DNA of 64,000 bases from Candidatus Poribacteria bacterium (GTDB lineage: Bacteria; Poribacteria; WGA-4E; PCPOR2b): the NCBI GenBank assembly GCA_003635265.1, contig PYIZ01000009.1:91591-155590 (forward strand), given 5' to 3'. Positions 43,479-52,337 of the stretch are shown here, one piece after another. The translations under genes and the position numbers were made by a program. Each line of letters starts with the position of its first letter. The first letter of the stretch is position 1. Below the pieces are notes generated by a model. It saw nothing but the letters and a program-made list of their open reading frames with translations, made no database searches and was not told where the DNA came from.

Positions 43479-43717
43479 AACGTGATGCGTAAAACGTGAA
43501 ACGTATTTTCACCGCAGAGACACATAGAAAAAAGAAAGTGAGCAGGTGGGAAAGTGAGCGAAAACAAGAGGTTTTTATTACCTCTCTCACTTTCTCCCTT
43601 CTACACTTTCTGTATCTTTGCATTTCTGTAGTTGACTTTTCCGTTCTCGCCTTTTCTTCTTCTAGCGTCGTTCGAGTTTCTAGTGAAACGAGATTCCACC
43701 GGTAGGACGATGCGTAA
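43479..43717. other. Convergent spacer with long hairpin
   Basis: Starts ACGTGATGCGTAAAACGTG, a repeat also seen at 19035 and 13565, then a large nested hairpin (43548-43598). Small ORFs in it lack family text. Confidence 0.5.
43548..43598. repeat. Nested hairpin, possibly bidirectional terminator
   Basis: GGGAAAGTGAG pairs with CTCACTTTCTCCC with one bulge, and inside it GAGGT pairs with ACCTC around TTTTATT. Outer AGAAAGTG and CACTTTCT extend the pairing. Sits between two convergent genes, so it may end both transcripts. Confidence 0.5.
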
Positions 43718-45217
43718 CTATCCAACCCCAAACAACTTCCCAATCAAGCCCCATCCACTAATTCCAGCAAAAACTATCAGAATTGCTGCCGACACAATCG
43801 CACCCAGCAACATTGGCCACCGCGTCCGATAAGCGGCGGGCAATTTGAAATTCAGATATAGCGCACCAAGCATCATCAGGGCGATTGATAGGTTCGCTAA
43901 GATAAATCCGGCGATCTGCGTGAGAATATCGAACGGAATATTGAGCCAAACGATGACAAACGTGGTTATGAAGATATAGACACAGACAACCCGTCGAATT
44001 TTATCATAATTCCACTCTCGGTTGGGCCAAATGGCTTGGAAAAATTCTTGTGACACGCGGGCGTAAATTTCAGGCAGTGCCTGCAAAGTCCCCCAAAGCG
44101 CTGCGATAATACAGATGTAATAGACCCAGATCAGCGAGCCGTGGATGTTACTCCAGACATGGCGTTGTTCAGTGAGCAAGCTCCATCCCTTAAATTCACT
44201 TTCGAGTGGGTAGAGCACAGCGGCACCGGATAACATAAACGCTCCTGTTACAATGAACAGAACGACTGCCCCCATGCCAACGTCCCATCGCAACGGCGCA
44301 ACAATTTTCCGCAAGCGGGACACCTGCTCCGGGTCATCGGGCAGGTAGTCAATCTTATCGTGTGTGAAAGCGTGTCGCTGAATCGCTTCGATGTTTTGGT
44401 GTCCTGTCATTCCCCAACGGTGGATTCCTACCCAGTTGGCATAGACAATATAACCCATCACCGAGCCGCCCACGTAAGCGAATGCCGTTGCCATCGTTAG
44501 GAGTGGATTTTGAACGGCGTCTTGCGGAGTCCATTCGGGAAACTCCGGCAACTTTCCGAAGCTGAGACTTCCGATGAACGCTCTACCCAAATCTGGACGC
44601 ACCATCAGGGTTCCGATAATGGTTCCCACAACGAGAATGGTGCAAATGATGAGCTGCTGTTTCTCTAATCGTTCAAATGAGAGCCGTAAGCCAAACGCGA
44701 GAGCTAGGCCGATGAAGCAGCACGTGATGATGTTTTCATAGGTTATCTCCGAGAGAGATGCTGGCAACATAGCACTGATGAAAAAGTGGAACAGATCCCC
44801 GCACGGCTTCGCAATCGGCACCCAAGCTAGCGGTGCCCCAATCATCTCCATCAACACGATTGCAATCAGCAGCCAACCACGCGGTCCCGGCAACCGCACG
44901 AGTCGATGACCGATATATTCTCCACTGACCGCTGTGTAGCGTCCGAGCAGGTAGGTGACAAAGACTCCCTTGACAACGCAGCTCAAAAGCACAAGCCATA
45001 ACAGCCCATAGCGTGCCCACGCGCCCGCTCTGACGACGACAATAGTTTCACCGGCACCGATGCTGACCGATGCCACAATCGCGGCAGGTCCGAAAACGGC
45101 GAGCAACCCGAACACTTTGTTCATCGACCACGGTTGAGCAAACACGCCGCTGACAGGTGGCACTTCAACTTTGCCGATATCTTCTTCGGTCTCCTGAACC
45201 GTTTCTCTATTGTCCAT
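43718..45217 (-). CDS. Nramp-like transporter lacking the DPGN motif
   Basis: 499 residues with about 11 hydrophobic helices. The first helix reads FGPAAIVASVSIGAGETIVV where Nramp manganese/iron transporters have DPGN, and the sixth reads MGYIVYANWVGIHRWG instead of MPHN. Those are the metal-coordinating sites, so substrate or mechanism differs from standard Nramp members. The overall helix pattern and length still fit the family. Inner membrane. AAGGAAGGAC before the ATG. Convergent with the gluconolactonase gene. Confidence 0.78.
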   Translation of the reverse strand: MDNRETVQETEEDIGKVEVPPVSGVFAQPWSMNKVFGLLAVFGPAAIVASVSIGAGETIVVVRAGAWARYGLLWLVLLSCVVKGVFVTYLLGRYTAVSGEYIGHRLVRLPGPRGWLLIAIVLMEMIGAPLAWVPIAKPCGDLFHFFISAMLPASLSEITYENIITCCFIGLALAFGLRLSFERLEKQQLIICTILVVGTIIGTLMVRPDLGRAFIGSLSFGKLPEFPEWTPQDAVQNPLLTMATAFAYVGGSVMGYIVYANWVGIHRWGMTGHQNIEAIQRHAFTHDKIDYLPDDPEQVSRLRKIVAPLRWDVGMGAVVLFIVTGAFMLSGAAVLYPLESEFKGWSLLTEQRHVWSNIHGSLIWVYYICIIAALWGTLQALPEIYARVSQEFFQAIWPNREWNYDKIRRVVCVYIFITTFVIVWLNIPFDILTQIAGFILANLSIALMMLGALYLNFKLPAAYRTRWPMLLGAIVSAAILIVFAGISGWGLIGKLFGVG

Positions 45218-45535
45218 GTCCTTCCTTTCGTTTCAAAAGCAACTTTCCTACCCCCTTCTTTTGTTATGTAGAAGGGATTTGCTTTTGGATTTTGAAAAAA
45301 ATGCTGTCGGCTATATTAGCATATATCCGAAACCTTGTCTATCAAAAAAGAGTGTTGAATCCTGTATTCACAGGGGTAAGTTTTAGTGTCGATTTTGAGT
45401 ACAACTTATGCTAAAATAGGTTTGCTTGAGCATATCCGAGTGAAGGGTCTCCCCTTGATGACACTTTCGGAGGATGCTAAACATATATGCGGCACATATC
45501 TAAAGAACAGGAATTACGCAAATAGGAGAAAATTT
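45218..45535. other. 318-base divergent spacer
   Basis: AT-rich. In-frame codons from 45386 upstream of the PLP gene have no family text and are rejected as coding. No clear promoter. Confidence 0.45.
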
Positions 45536-46633
45536 ATGAATTGTCCTACTTATGAATCGATCGGTGTGCGACCACTAATTAATTGTCGCGGTACTTATAC
45601 AATTATAAGCGGTTCCGTCATTCTTCCCGAAGTTCGCGAGGCAATGGTGCTCGCGTCACAACGCTATGTCAATCTCGACGAACTGATGGAAGGTGTTGGG
45701 GCACGGATTGCTGAATTGATGGATTGTGAGTGGGGATTGGTCACTGACGGTTGTGCTGCAGCGCTGTGCCAAGTGACAGCAGCCTGTGTGGCTGGAAGCG
45801 ACCCAGAAAAGATGATTCGACTCCCCGACACCACCGGTATGAAAAATGAGGTTATCGTTCAAACCTGCCATCGGAATGTCTACGACCATGCGATACGTAT
45901 GGTCGGTGTCAAGATGATTGAGGTTGATACGAAAGCCGAACTTGAAGCCGCCCTCAATGATCGGACCGCGATGCTCTTCGTTTTCGGAGATGCCGAGGAA
46001 CGAGGTCAAATAGCGACGAAGGAGATGGCAGAAATTGGGCACGCACATGGTGTTCCAACTTTTGTGGACGCAGCAGCGGAGAGACCCGATGTGCCCAACT
46101 GGTATCTTGAGCAGGGTGCCGATGCCGCTGCCTATAGCGGTGGCAAATGCCTCCGAGGACCTCAAGCGTCTGGCTTGGTTCTGGGGCGCAAGGATTTACT
46201 CCAAGCAGCTTTTCTCAATGGCGCGCCCCATCACGCGTTGGCACGTCCGATGAAAGCAGGTAAAGAGGAGATTATGGGACTCTTGGCAGCGGTAGAGCAG
46301 TGGGTCGCAAGAGATCATAAGGCGGAGTGGCAAGAATGGGAGCGACGATTGACGGTTATAACGGAGGCTGTGAAGGGTATAGACTCTGTAACGACTGGAA
46401 TCCGTGAACCGGGCAGATCCAATGTCGCACCGGTGCTTGAGATTAACTGGGATGCTGAGACAGTAGGCATGAACGGCACAGATGCCGCAAATCAATTGTC
46501 GGCAGGGGAACCACGCATCGAACTCCACAATAATGAGAACGGTATTTCTATCATGCCCTATATGATGGAAGAGGGTGAAGACGAAATTGTTGCAGCACGG
46601 ATCCGTGAGGTGCTCAATTCGTCGCAGAAGTAA
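45536..46633 (+). CDS. SelA/DgaE-like PLP-dependent enzyme
   Basis: 365 residues from the ATG at 45536, chosen because TAGGAG is seven bases before it and the opening YESIGVRPLINCRGTYTIISG is the usual start in the family. The internal lysine is in AYSGGKCLRGPQASG (PLP Schiff base). Related enzymes are L-seryl-tRNA(Sec) selenium transferase and D-glucosaminate-6-phosphate ammonia-lyase; the latter type, acting on a sugar acid, fits the context better. It heads a plus-strand run of five genes with gaps of 11, 38, 107 and 31 bases. Confidence 0.82.
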   Translation: MNCPTYESIGVRPLINCRGTYTIISGSVILPEVREAMVLASQRYVNLDELMEGVGARIAELMDCEWGLVTDGCAAALCQVTAACVAGSDPEKMIRLPDTTGMKNEVIVQTCHRNVYDHAIRMVGVKMIEVDTKAELEAALNDRTAMLFVFGDAEERGQIATKEMAEIGHAHGVPTFVDAAAERPDVPNWYLEQGADAAAYSGGKCLRGPQASGLVLGRKDLLQAAFLNGAPHHALARPMKAGKEEIMGLLAAVEQWVARDHKAEWQEWERRLTVITEAVKGIDSVTTGIREPGRSNVAPVLEINWDAETVGMNGTDAANQLSAGEPRIELHNNENGISIMPYMMEEGEDEIVAARIREVLNSSQK

Positions 46634-46644
46634 GGAGCGAGGAG

Positions 46645-46944
46645 ATGTATGATTTGAATGGTGAGTGGGACATGCGGATTCAGTTCCTTTCGGGAGAGGC
46701 GCAGCACAGCCTACGATTCGAGCAGGAGGGTGATGTATTAAGTGGAACCTACCACTCTCAATACGGGGCGGAACCATTGCAAGGGAATGTGCAGGGAAAT
46801 GTCGTGCAGATACAAACAGATATTCGCTATGAGGGTCAGGGTGTGGGCTATCGCTTTGAAGGCATCATCAACGGGGATGAAATTCAGGGAGACCTAGACT
46901 TAGGCGAGTACTGGCAGGCGTCATGGAAAGCTAAGAAGCGATAG
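46645..46944 (+). CDS. Small beta-rich protein in PLP operon
   Basis: 99 residues made of short beta strands with G-x-x turns: LNGEWDMRIQF, EGDVLSGTYHS, GNVQGNVVQIQT, FEGIINGDEIQGDLDLGEYW. It looks like a small beta-barrel or lipocalin-like fold, but I cannot name a family. Ends in basic KAKKR. Ribosome site TAAGGAGCGAGGAG, 11 bases after the previous stop. Probable binding partner or accessory of the PLP enzyme; function unknown. Confidence 0.6.
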   Translation: MYDLNGEWDMRIQFLSGEAQHSLRFEQEGDVLSGTYHSQYGAEPLQGNVQGNVVQIQTDIRYEGQGVGYRFEGIINGDEIQGDLDLGEYWQASWKAKKR

Positions 46945-46982
46945 CAATTGTATCGGCAATAGACTCAACGAGCGGGGCTGCT

Positions 46983-48332
46983 ATGATCGAACATCCACAA
47001 CGTTTCATCTGGTTCTGTAGTACAGAATATGTTGCCCAACACCCTGATTCGTTAAAAAAACTCAGGGATGAAATTGGGCTGACTACCATTATGCCTGAAA
47101 GTTCGATCTGCCACACATCAGGATTTCGTGCGTCGGACGAGATCGTTCAGCGGGGACCGTTTGAAGATTGGCGCTCCCGTGAGGCGTTGTGGCCGAAGGC
47201 AAAAGACGGCATCTACCCACCGGTGGCTGGTATAGTAGGCGGTTTTGATGATACGCCGTTGCTGCGTGTCATTGAGGCATGCCGTGATGCCGGTATTGAG
47301 GTTTGGGGACATCTCGGCTTGTGGAGTTACGGTGGTGATGTCTACCCAGAATACGCTATGGTGGACATCTTTGGCAAGCCCCTCGACACGCGCTACAAGC
47401 AATGGGGGATCGGTCTGTGCCCAAGCCGCAGGCGAATCAACGAGTGGACTCGTGATTGTCTGATTGACGTGATTAAACGCTATGACATAGATGGATTTGA
47501 CGTGGACCATGCACGCTATCCCGCGCCAGCCAATATATCCGGGCTTTTCGCGTGTGCGTGCGAAGCGTGCCAAGAGGAGGCACTCCGACTTGGCTACGAT
47601 TTTCATTTAATGAAGGAAGGACTATTCCAACTTCATCAAGCCTTGAATCATCTAACACAGGAGCGGTTGCTCGCGGGATTGGAAGTTAATCTGAATTTCT
47701 GGGATTTTCTCTCCTACCTTGGTGACAATTACGCGGTGCTGGAGTGGCTAAAATTCCGTGCGGTTGTTTTGGCGGAGCGGATGCGAGAGTTTCGAGATGC
47801 GGTACGGCGTGCTGCTGGATCAGAGAAGGTGTTTGGTAGTGATGTCTTTCCTCCCTCTATCGCGCTCTTGGGCGGGCATCTCTACGCCGAATGGGAAGCT
47901 GCGACCGATTATCTCACCGGCGGAAGTTCGTTTGGCGGCGTCGTCGGATGGGCGACGACGGTGACCAACCTAGCAACCGAGTGGGCAGCAGCGTTATGTC
48001 AGATTGTGTCCGGCTTGAATGAAGGGATAGCACTCCAAACGATTTATCAGATGTTTGGATATGGCGATCTCGCGCTACCGCTTTCGGTGGCAGGGATTCA
48101 GCAGGAATCTCTGCCTTTGTCGGAGATGTACCGCCGCGAGGTGACAAAGCTGAAAGCACTGACCAGTGGTCAGACACCTCTCTATCCACCGGTGTCTGCT
48201 TCTGGAGATCCACAATTGGTACGGGAGCTCTGCACCGCAGTTGTCGACCATCAATGCGATGGTGCCCTGTTTACGCTGAATCCGGGGGGAGACGAGAACC
48301 TCAAGGTCATTCGAGAGGTTTTTGGCCGATAA
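46983..48332 (+). CDS. TIM-barrel protein, glycosidase-like
   Basis: 449 residues. Barrel-like alternation with aromatic and acidic loops: EVWGHLGLWSYGG, IDGFDVDHARYPAP, GLFACACEACQEEA, EKVFGSDVFPPS. The FDVDHARY segment resembles the catalytic strand of hypothetical glycosyl hydrolases (GHL type), with two Asp that could act as acid/base. No signal peptide. Only weak ribosome site. Exact family not certain; an isomerase or hydrolase is possible. Confidence 0.55.
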   Translation: MIEHPQRFIWFCSTEYVAQHPDSLKKLRDEIGLTTIMPESSICHTSGFRASDEIVQRGPFEDWRSREALWPKAKDGIYPPVAGIVGGFDDTPLLRVIEACRDAGIEVWGHLGLWSYGGDVYPEYAMVDIFGKPLDTRYKQWGIGLCPSRRRINEWTRDCLIDVIKRYDIDGFDVDHARYPAPANISGLFACACEACQEEALRLGYDFHLMKEGLFQLHQALNHLTQERLLAGLEVNLNFWDFLSYLGDNYAVLEWLKFRAVVLAERMREFRDAVRRAAGSEKVFGSDVFPPSIALLGGHLYAEWEAATDYLTGGSSFGGVVGWATTVTNLATEWAAALCQIVSGLNEGIALQTIYQMFGYGDLALPLSVAGIQQESLPLSEMYRREVTKLKALTSGQTPLYPPVSASGDPQLVRELCTAVVDHQCDGALFTLNPGGDENLKVIREVFGR

Positions 48333-48439
48333 TGCGCCTTGCTGACAGAAGATAATATCACAGCCAACTTTCATAAAAGCGAATGGGAGGGTGATGACAA
48401 ATCCCTGTCTGACCACTTTTAGTGAGGAGAGAAGAATCA

Positions 48440-49420
48440 ATGAACAACAATAGACCAACACGCATCGCTGATGTGATCGGTGGGCACATTCATCCGGCAA
48501 TCTGTGTCACACAGAGCGGGGCATTGCTTGCCGTCTATAATAAAGAGGGCGGTGGTGGGAAGGAACTGCTGTTAAGCCGATCTAACGATGGCGGTGTAAC
48601 GTGGAGTCCTTCAACCCCTATTCCTACCATCCGTAACTGCTCAATCTATCCCGGATCGCTAGCGACATTGAACGATGGACGCATTCTGCTCAATTGGTCC
48701 TGCTATCATAAAGCCGGAGAAAGGTTGTGGCGGGAACCTCAATTTTCGATCAGTTCTGACGAGGGCAAAACGTGGTCTGAGTCGCGGGATTATCCTATCA
48801 CCGATCACACCAACTATACCTGTATGCGCCATGCGCCTGTCGAATGGTCAACCGATGCGTGGGTGTGTCCGTTTTATGACCGTACTGTGTTATATGATGT
48901 GGGGACAGATCAGATTAAGACTTTTGGCGATGGACGCAATCACGGCATGGTGCCGATTGTGCGTACCTCCACAGGAACGCTAATTAGCGGTGCACCGCAG
49001 ACGGTCGCGCCTGTGCCCGTGGGCGTGCCGGGAAATATGGTCAGAGGGCTTCGCTCAACGGATGACGGTAACATATGGCACGCGCTGAACGCCTTTCCGC
49101 ACTTTGGTGTTGCTGGGTATGACCTAACTGTGTTAGCAAACGGCTGGGTTGCCTTAACCTACATCGTTTATGGTGTTGGTGTTGATGGGGAATTTAGCTA
49201 CGAGTTGGTTGTATCGCGTGATGATGGGGCGACGTGGGATATTGAGGGCGCAATTGAAGTCCACAATCCGGGCAGACGCATCATGGGGCGAGGTTGGCCT
49301 CGCACGGTGCAAATTGACGGTGAGGTGCTTGGTACTCTTTTTTATGATCTCGACCGAGATCAGCCCGGAGGACCGGGGGTGTTCTTTGTTCGAATACCAC
49401 TGACGCGCTTGGGCGGTTGA
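48440..49420 (+). CDS. BNR/Asp-box sialidase-like protein
   Basis: 326 residues from the ATG at 48440 (GGAGAG before it; a GTG at 48422 is rejected). Four Asp-boxes, SxDxGxxW: LSRSNDGGVTWSPS, SISSDEGKTWSES, RSTDDGNIWHAL and VVSRDDGATWDIE, typical of sialidase propellers. No arginine triad could be assigned with confidence, so catalytic activity is open. No signal peptide, so intracellular unless exported otherwise. In the five-gene run. Confidence 0.75.
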   Translation: MNNNRPTRIADVIGGHIHPAICVTQSGALLAVYNKEGGGGKELLLSRSNDGGVTWSPSTPIPTIRNCSIYPGSLATLNDGRILLNWSCYHKAGERLWREPQFSISSDEGKTWSESRDYPITDHTNYTCMRHAPVEWSTDAWVCPFYDRTVLYDVGTDQIKTFGDGRNHGMVPIVRTSTGTLISGAPQTVAPVPVGVPGNMVRGLRSTDDGNIWHALNAFPHFGVAGYDLTVLANGWVALTYIVYGVGVDGEFSYELVVSRDDGATWDIEGAIEVHNPGRRIMGRGWPRTVQIDGEVLGTLFYDLDRDQPGGPGVFFVRIPLTRLGG

Positions 49421-49451
49421 GGTAAAATGCCCGAACCAAGAAAGGTTTTTC

Positions 49452-50906
49452 ATGTCTTCCAAGCATTCTTGGAAACGGTTCATCTTCATCTTAGTTGACG
49501 GTTCACCCTACCAGGTCTTTAACGATTTAGTCCAAGATGGCACTCTTCCAAACATCAAGAAATATGTGATAGACCGAGGTTCGTTCAAAAAAGCCGTTAC
49601 TGCCTTTCCATCGACAACAGGTCCGGCATTCATCCCATTTTTTATGGGACAGTTTCCGGGTTCTGCGAATCTCCCCGGTATCCGTTGGCTATCTAAGAAA
49701 CAGTTCCAAAACCCGTGCCGATTCCGCAGTCCAGGGATATGCAGTTACATGGGAATGGCGGCGCTCTCTTTCTCAGCACATCTACCGGACAGCCCAACCT
49801 TATTCAATTTCTTCTCGCCTGTAAATAATATCTATAATATATTGACGCGCGGCTGCCCACCATCGGGTGACTTAACCCGCCGGATTAAACCGCTGGCATA
49901 CACATATGGACACTTCTCTGAGCGGTGGCGGTTTGTGAATGCCATCGCCTCCCGAAAGTTGTTAAAAGCCGTTAAAGGAGGCGCTGAATTTATAATGTGT
50001 CTCTTCCCTGCGGTGGACACATTTTCACATCTGTCTCATACGCGATCACCCGATGTCATGGACACCTATCGAGAAGTGGACAAGACCGTCGGTGAAGTCT
50101 GTCAAATCTTGCAATCATCAAAAGAATTTGACGATACCCTGATTATGGTAACAAGCGATCACGGGATGAGCAATACGCACACGCATATTGACCTCCCACG
50201 CCACTTGGATAATCTAGGTTGGCGGTGTCTCCACTATCCACTGCTCTGGAGGCGAAGGACTCGATCCGCTAGTATGGTGTCAGGAAACGGGATGACACAT
50301 CTCTATTTTAGGGGTGAAGAGAGTGATAACGGGGGATTTACGTCCAAGCCTCAGAAAGGTTGGGGTGAACGTCTCTCTTTTGAACAACTTAACCGGCTGG
50401 GGGTCATCCAGCCGCTATTAGAAATTGAAGGGTTGGCTTTTGTTACGGGGCAAAGCGAGGAGGGAGCGATCATTGTACAGAACAAAACTGGAGTTGGGAA
50501 GATTATCTGTGAAGACGAAACTTTTTCGTATCAATTTCAGGGGATTGATCCGTTGGGGTACGGGGTCTGTCATCAGAATCTGTCTTCTCGTGATGCACTC
50601 ATTCAAACCTACGATTCCGAGTACCCAGATGGCCTAGTTCAACTCTGGCAGATTTTTCAAGGACACCGAACGGGCGATCTAGTGCTTAGTGCTCACCCCG
50701 GATACGACTTACGCGCCCGCTATGAATATCCTGAACATCACGCGACTCACGGTGCGCTCAACGCAGAACAGATGTTCGTGCCGCTCGCAATCAATCTTCC
50801 CATCGAAACAGAATTTGTCCGTACTGTTGATCTGTTTCCGACGGTTTTAAGTCAGTTCGGACGCACCGTCGAACCGAGTCAAATTGATGGGCAAATTCTT
50901 TGCTAA
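49452..50906 (+). CDS. Alkaline-phosphatase superfamily phosphodiesterase-like protein
   Basis: 484 residues. Metal and nucleophile positions are all present: ILVDGSPY (D16), AFPSTTGPAF (T55/T56), LFPAVDTFSH (D and H), VTSDHGMSN (D, H) and HATHGALN (H). That is the set of type I phosphodiesterase/nucleotide pyrophosphatases and related sulfatase-like enzymes. It cleaves a phosphate or possibly sulfate ester. Ends with TAA overlapping the opposite gene's stop (CTAA). Last of the five-gene run. Confidence 0.82.
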   Translation: MSSKHSWKRFIFILVDGSPYQVFNDLVQDGTLPNIKKYVIDRGSFKKAVTAFPSTTGPAFIPFFMGQFPGSANLPGIRWLSKKQFQNPCRFRSPGICSYMGMAALSFSAHLPDSPTLFNFFSPVNNIYNILTRGCPPSGDLTRRIKPLAYTYGHFSERWRFVNAIASRKLLKAVKGGAEFIMCLFPAVDTFSHLSHTRSPDVMDTYREVDKTVGEVCQILQSSKEFDDTLIMVTSDHGMSNTHTHIDLPRHLDNLGWRCLHYPLLWRRRTRSASMVSGNGMTHLYFRGEESDNGGFTSKPQKGWGERLSFEQLNRLGVIQPLLEIEGLAFVTGQSEEGAIIVQNKTGVGKIICEDETFSYQFQGIDPLGYGVCHQNLSSRDALIQTYDSEYPDGLVQLWQIFQGHRTGDLVLSAHPGYDLRARYEYPEHHATHGALNAEQMFVPLAINLPIETEFVRTVDLFPTVLSQFGRTVEPSQIDGQILC

Positions 50907-51925
50907 ATCAATTCCTCGTTGTACGCGAACAGTGCCGGTGTGCCGCCGGTATGTAGGAAAATTACCGTTTCATCGGACGAAATTCGACCTTTTTGAATGT
51001 GATCAATCAAACCTGAGAGCGCCTTGCTTGTGTAGGAGGGGTCGAGAAAGATCCCTTCAGTTTGCGCCATCAGTTTCAGGGCATCAACGCATTCGGGAGT
51101 GAGGCTACCGTAATCTTCCCCCACATAATCGTCGGTGTTACGCACATCGTCATCGTTGACAACGATATCAAGCCCCAAGATCGTGGCTGCATCGTTTGCA
51201 GCATTTCGAATGCGCTCTGTCCGATCGGGCCAGCTAATTGGCGCAATCCCAAAGGGTTTTAGTTTCATGCCTAGCGCCTTCGTTCCAAGAATCAATCCTC
51301 CCTGCGTTCCACCCGCCGACGCAGCATAGATCCAATCGACATCAATTCCCATCGCTTCCTGTTGTTCGTGGATTTCGGCAATGCACCACGAAAAAGCGAC
51401 AGCGGCGAGAGCGGTTGATCTGGGGGCAGCAAGGACGTGGGGTTTAAGCCCTTTTTCCTTCAATTCTGCGGCGAGAGCATATTTAACAGCGTCGAGTTCG
51501 GCTCCCATAGACGCGTCAACAAATTCAACATCCGCACCAGCCAAATCGTCCAGCAATACATTCCCCTGCCTCACGCTTTTGCTGTCACGGGAGAGCCGAA
51601 GGTAACACTTCAACCCCAACTTTGCCGAAGCGGCAGCGGCTTGCCGACAATGATTTGATTGCGAGGCAGCGCCTTGAATGATTGTGTCCGCCCCCTGATT
51701 TACTCCATCACCGATTGTGAAGGTTAATTGGCGTACCTTATTTCCGCCGAACGCAAGCCCTGAACAATCCTCACGTTTGATGAGGATACGGGGACCGCCT
51801 AACGCCTCTGATAAGCGTGGACATTCCTCTAAGGGTGTTGGAAAATGTCCGATATCGACCTGCGGGAGTTGTTTTATCTTTTCGCAAAGTTGCTCTCTGG
51901 TGACTATGGCGTTTGATGAACTCAT
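50903..51925 (-). CDS. D-cysteine desulfhydrase/ACC deaminase family enzyme
   Basis: 340 residues, beta-family PLP enzyme. GGNKVRQL gives the PLP lysine K63; AASQSNHCRQ binds the carboxylate and GGTQGG the phosphate. The group splits D-cysteine, D-serine-like compounds or aminocyclopropane carboxylate to 2-oxo acid and ammonia (and sulfide). The start overlaps the preceding stop in an ATGA (51922-51925), showing translational coupling. Confidence 0.85.
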   Translation of the reverse strand: MSSSNAIVTREQLCEKIKQLPQVDIGHFPTPLEECPRLSEALGGPRILIKREDCSGLAFGGNKVRQLTFTIGDGVNQGADTIIQGAASQSNHCRQAAAASAKLGLKCYLRLSRDSKSVRQGNVLLDDLAGADVEFVDASMGAELDAVKYALAAELKEKGLKPHVLAAPRSTALAAVAFSWCIAEIHEQQEAMGIDVDWIYAASAGGTQGGLILGTKALGMKLKPFGIAPISWPDRTERIRNAANDAATILGLDIVVNDDDVRNTDDYVGEDYGSLTPECVDALKLMAQTEGIFLDPSYTSKALSGLIDHIQKGRISSDETVIFLHTGGTPALFAYNEELI

Positions 51926-52317
51926 GAATTCTCCTTTTCAGGCAGCAATTCTTTCAGTAAACTGGTCATCTCTTCGTTTCCTGATGCTAGTTCAAATACA
52001 CGTTTTATTTTATCTTTGCGGTCGGCTTCGGACATTCCACTATCTGGCTCCCAAATGACCTCTAGTTGTCTAGGGTTGAGGCGGTCATAGTTGACTTTGA
52101 CGATAGTGAGGGGGTAGTTATCCGGCACCAGTATAATCCAATCAACCGTTTCACCCCGATCCGAATATTGACGGTCCGTTGTCAACCGTCGATCGTTATG
52201 GGGTACCTCCCGCTTAATCCACTGTTTACGCCCGAACGAATCTGTTTCATAATGTCCCACTTCCAGCCAACTGCGTCCTGCACCGTTGGGTTTGGTTGTA
52301 ACATTAATCTGCGGCAC
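51922..52317 (-). CDS. Hypothetical protein in desulfhydrase operon
   Basis: 131 residues starting at GTG (52317), with AAGGGAGAGAC before it. Text WLEVGHYETDSFGRKQWIKR, WIILVPDNYPLTIVKVNYD and DRKDKIKRVFELASG; soluble, mixed alpha/beta, no family recognised. ATGA-coupled to the desulfhydrase and 20 bases after the Gfo/Idh gene. Function unknown. Confidence 0.65.
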   Translation of the reverse strand: MPQINVTTKPNGAGRSWLEVGHYETDSFGRKQWIKREVPHNDRRLTTDRQYSDRGETVDWIILVPDNYPLTIVKVNYDRLNPRQLEVIWEPDSGMSEADRKDKIKRVFELASGNEEMTSLLKELLPEKENS

Positions 52318-52337
52318 GGTTGTCTCTCCCTTCCCGT

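Noticed and set aside
43438-43743. Minus-strand ORF of 101 aa
   Set aside because: Made of the intergenic repeat and hairpin DNA; overlaps both convergent genes.
45386-45535. 50-residue N-terminal extension of the PLP enzyme
   Set aside because: No family text in it, and TAGGAG is placed for the ATG at 45536.
46196-46777. Minus-strand ORF of 193 aa
   Set aside because: Antisense across two genes of the PLP operon; no domain.
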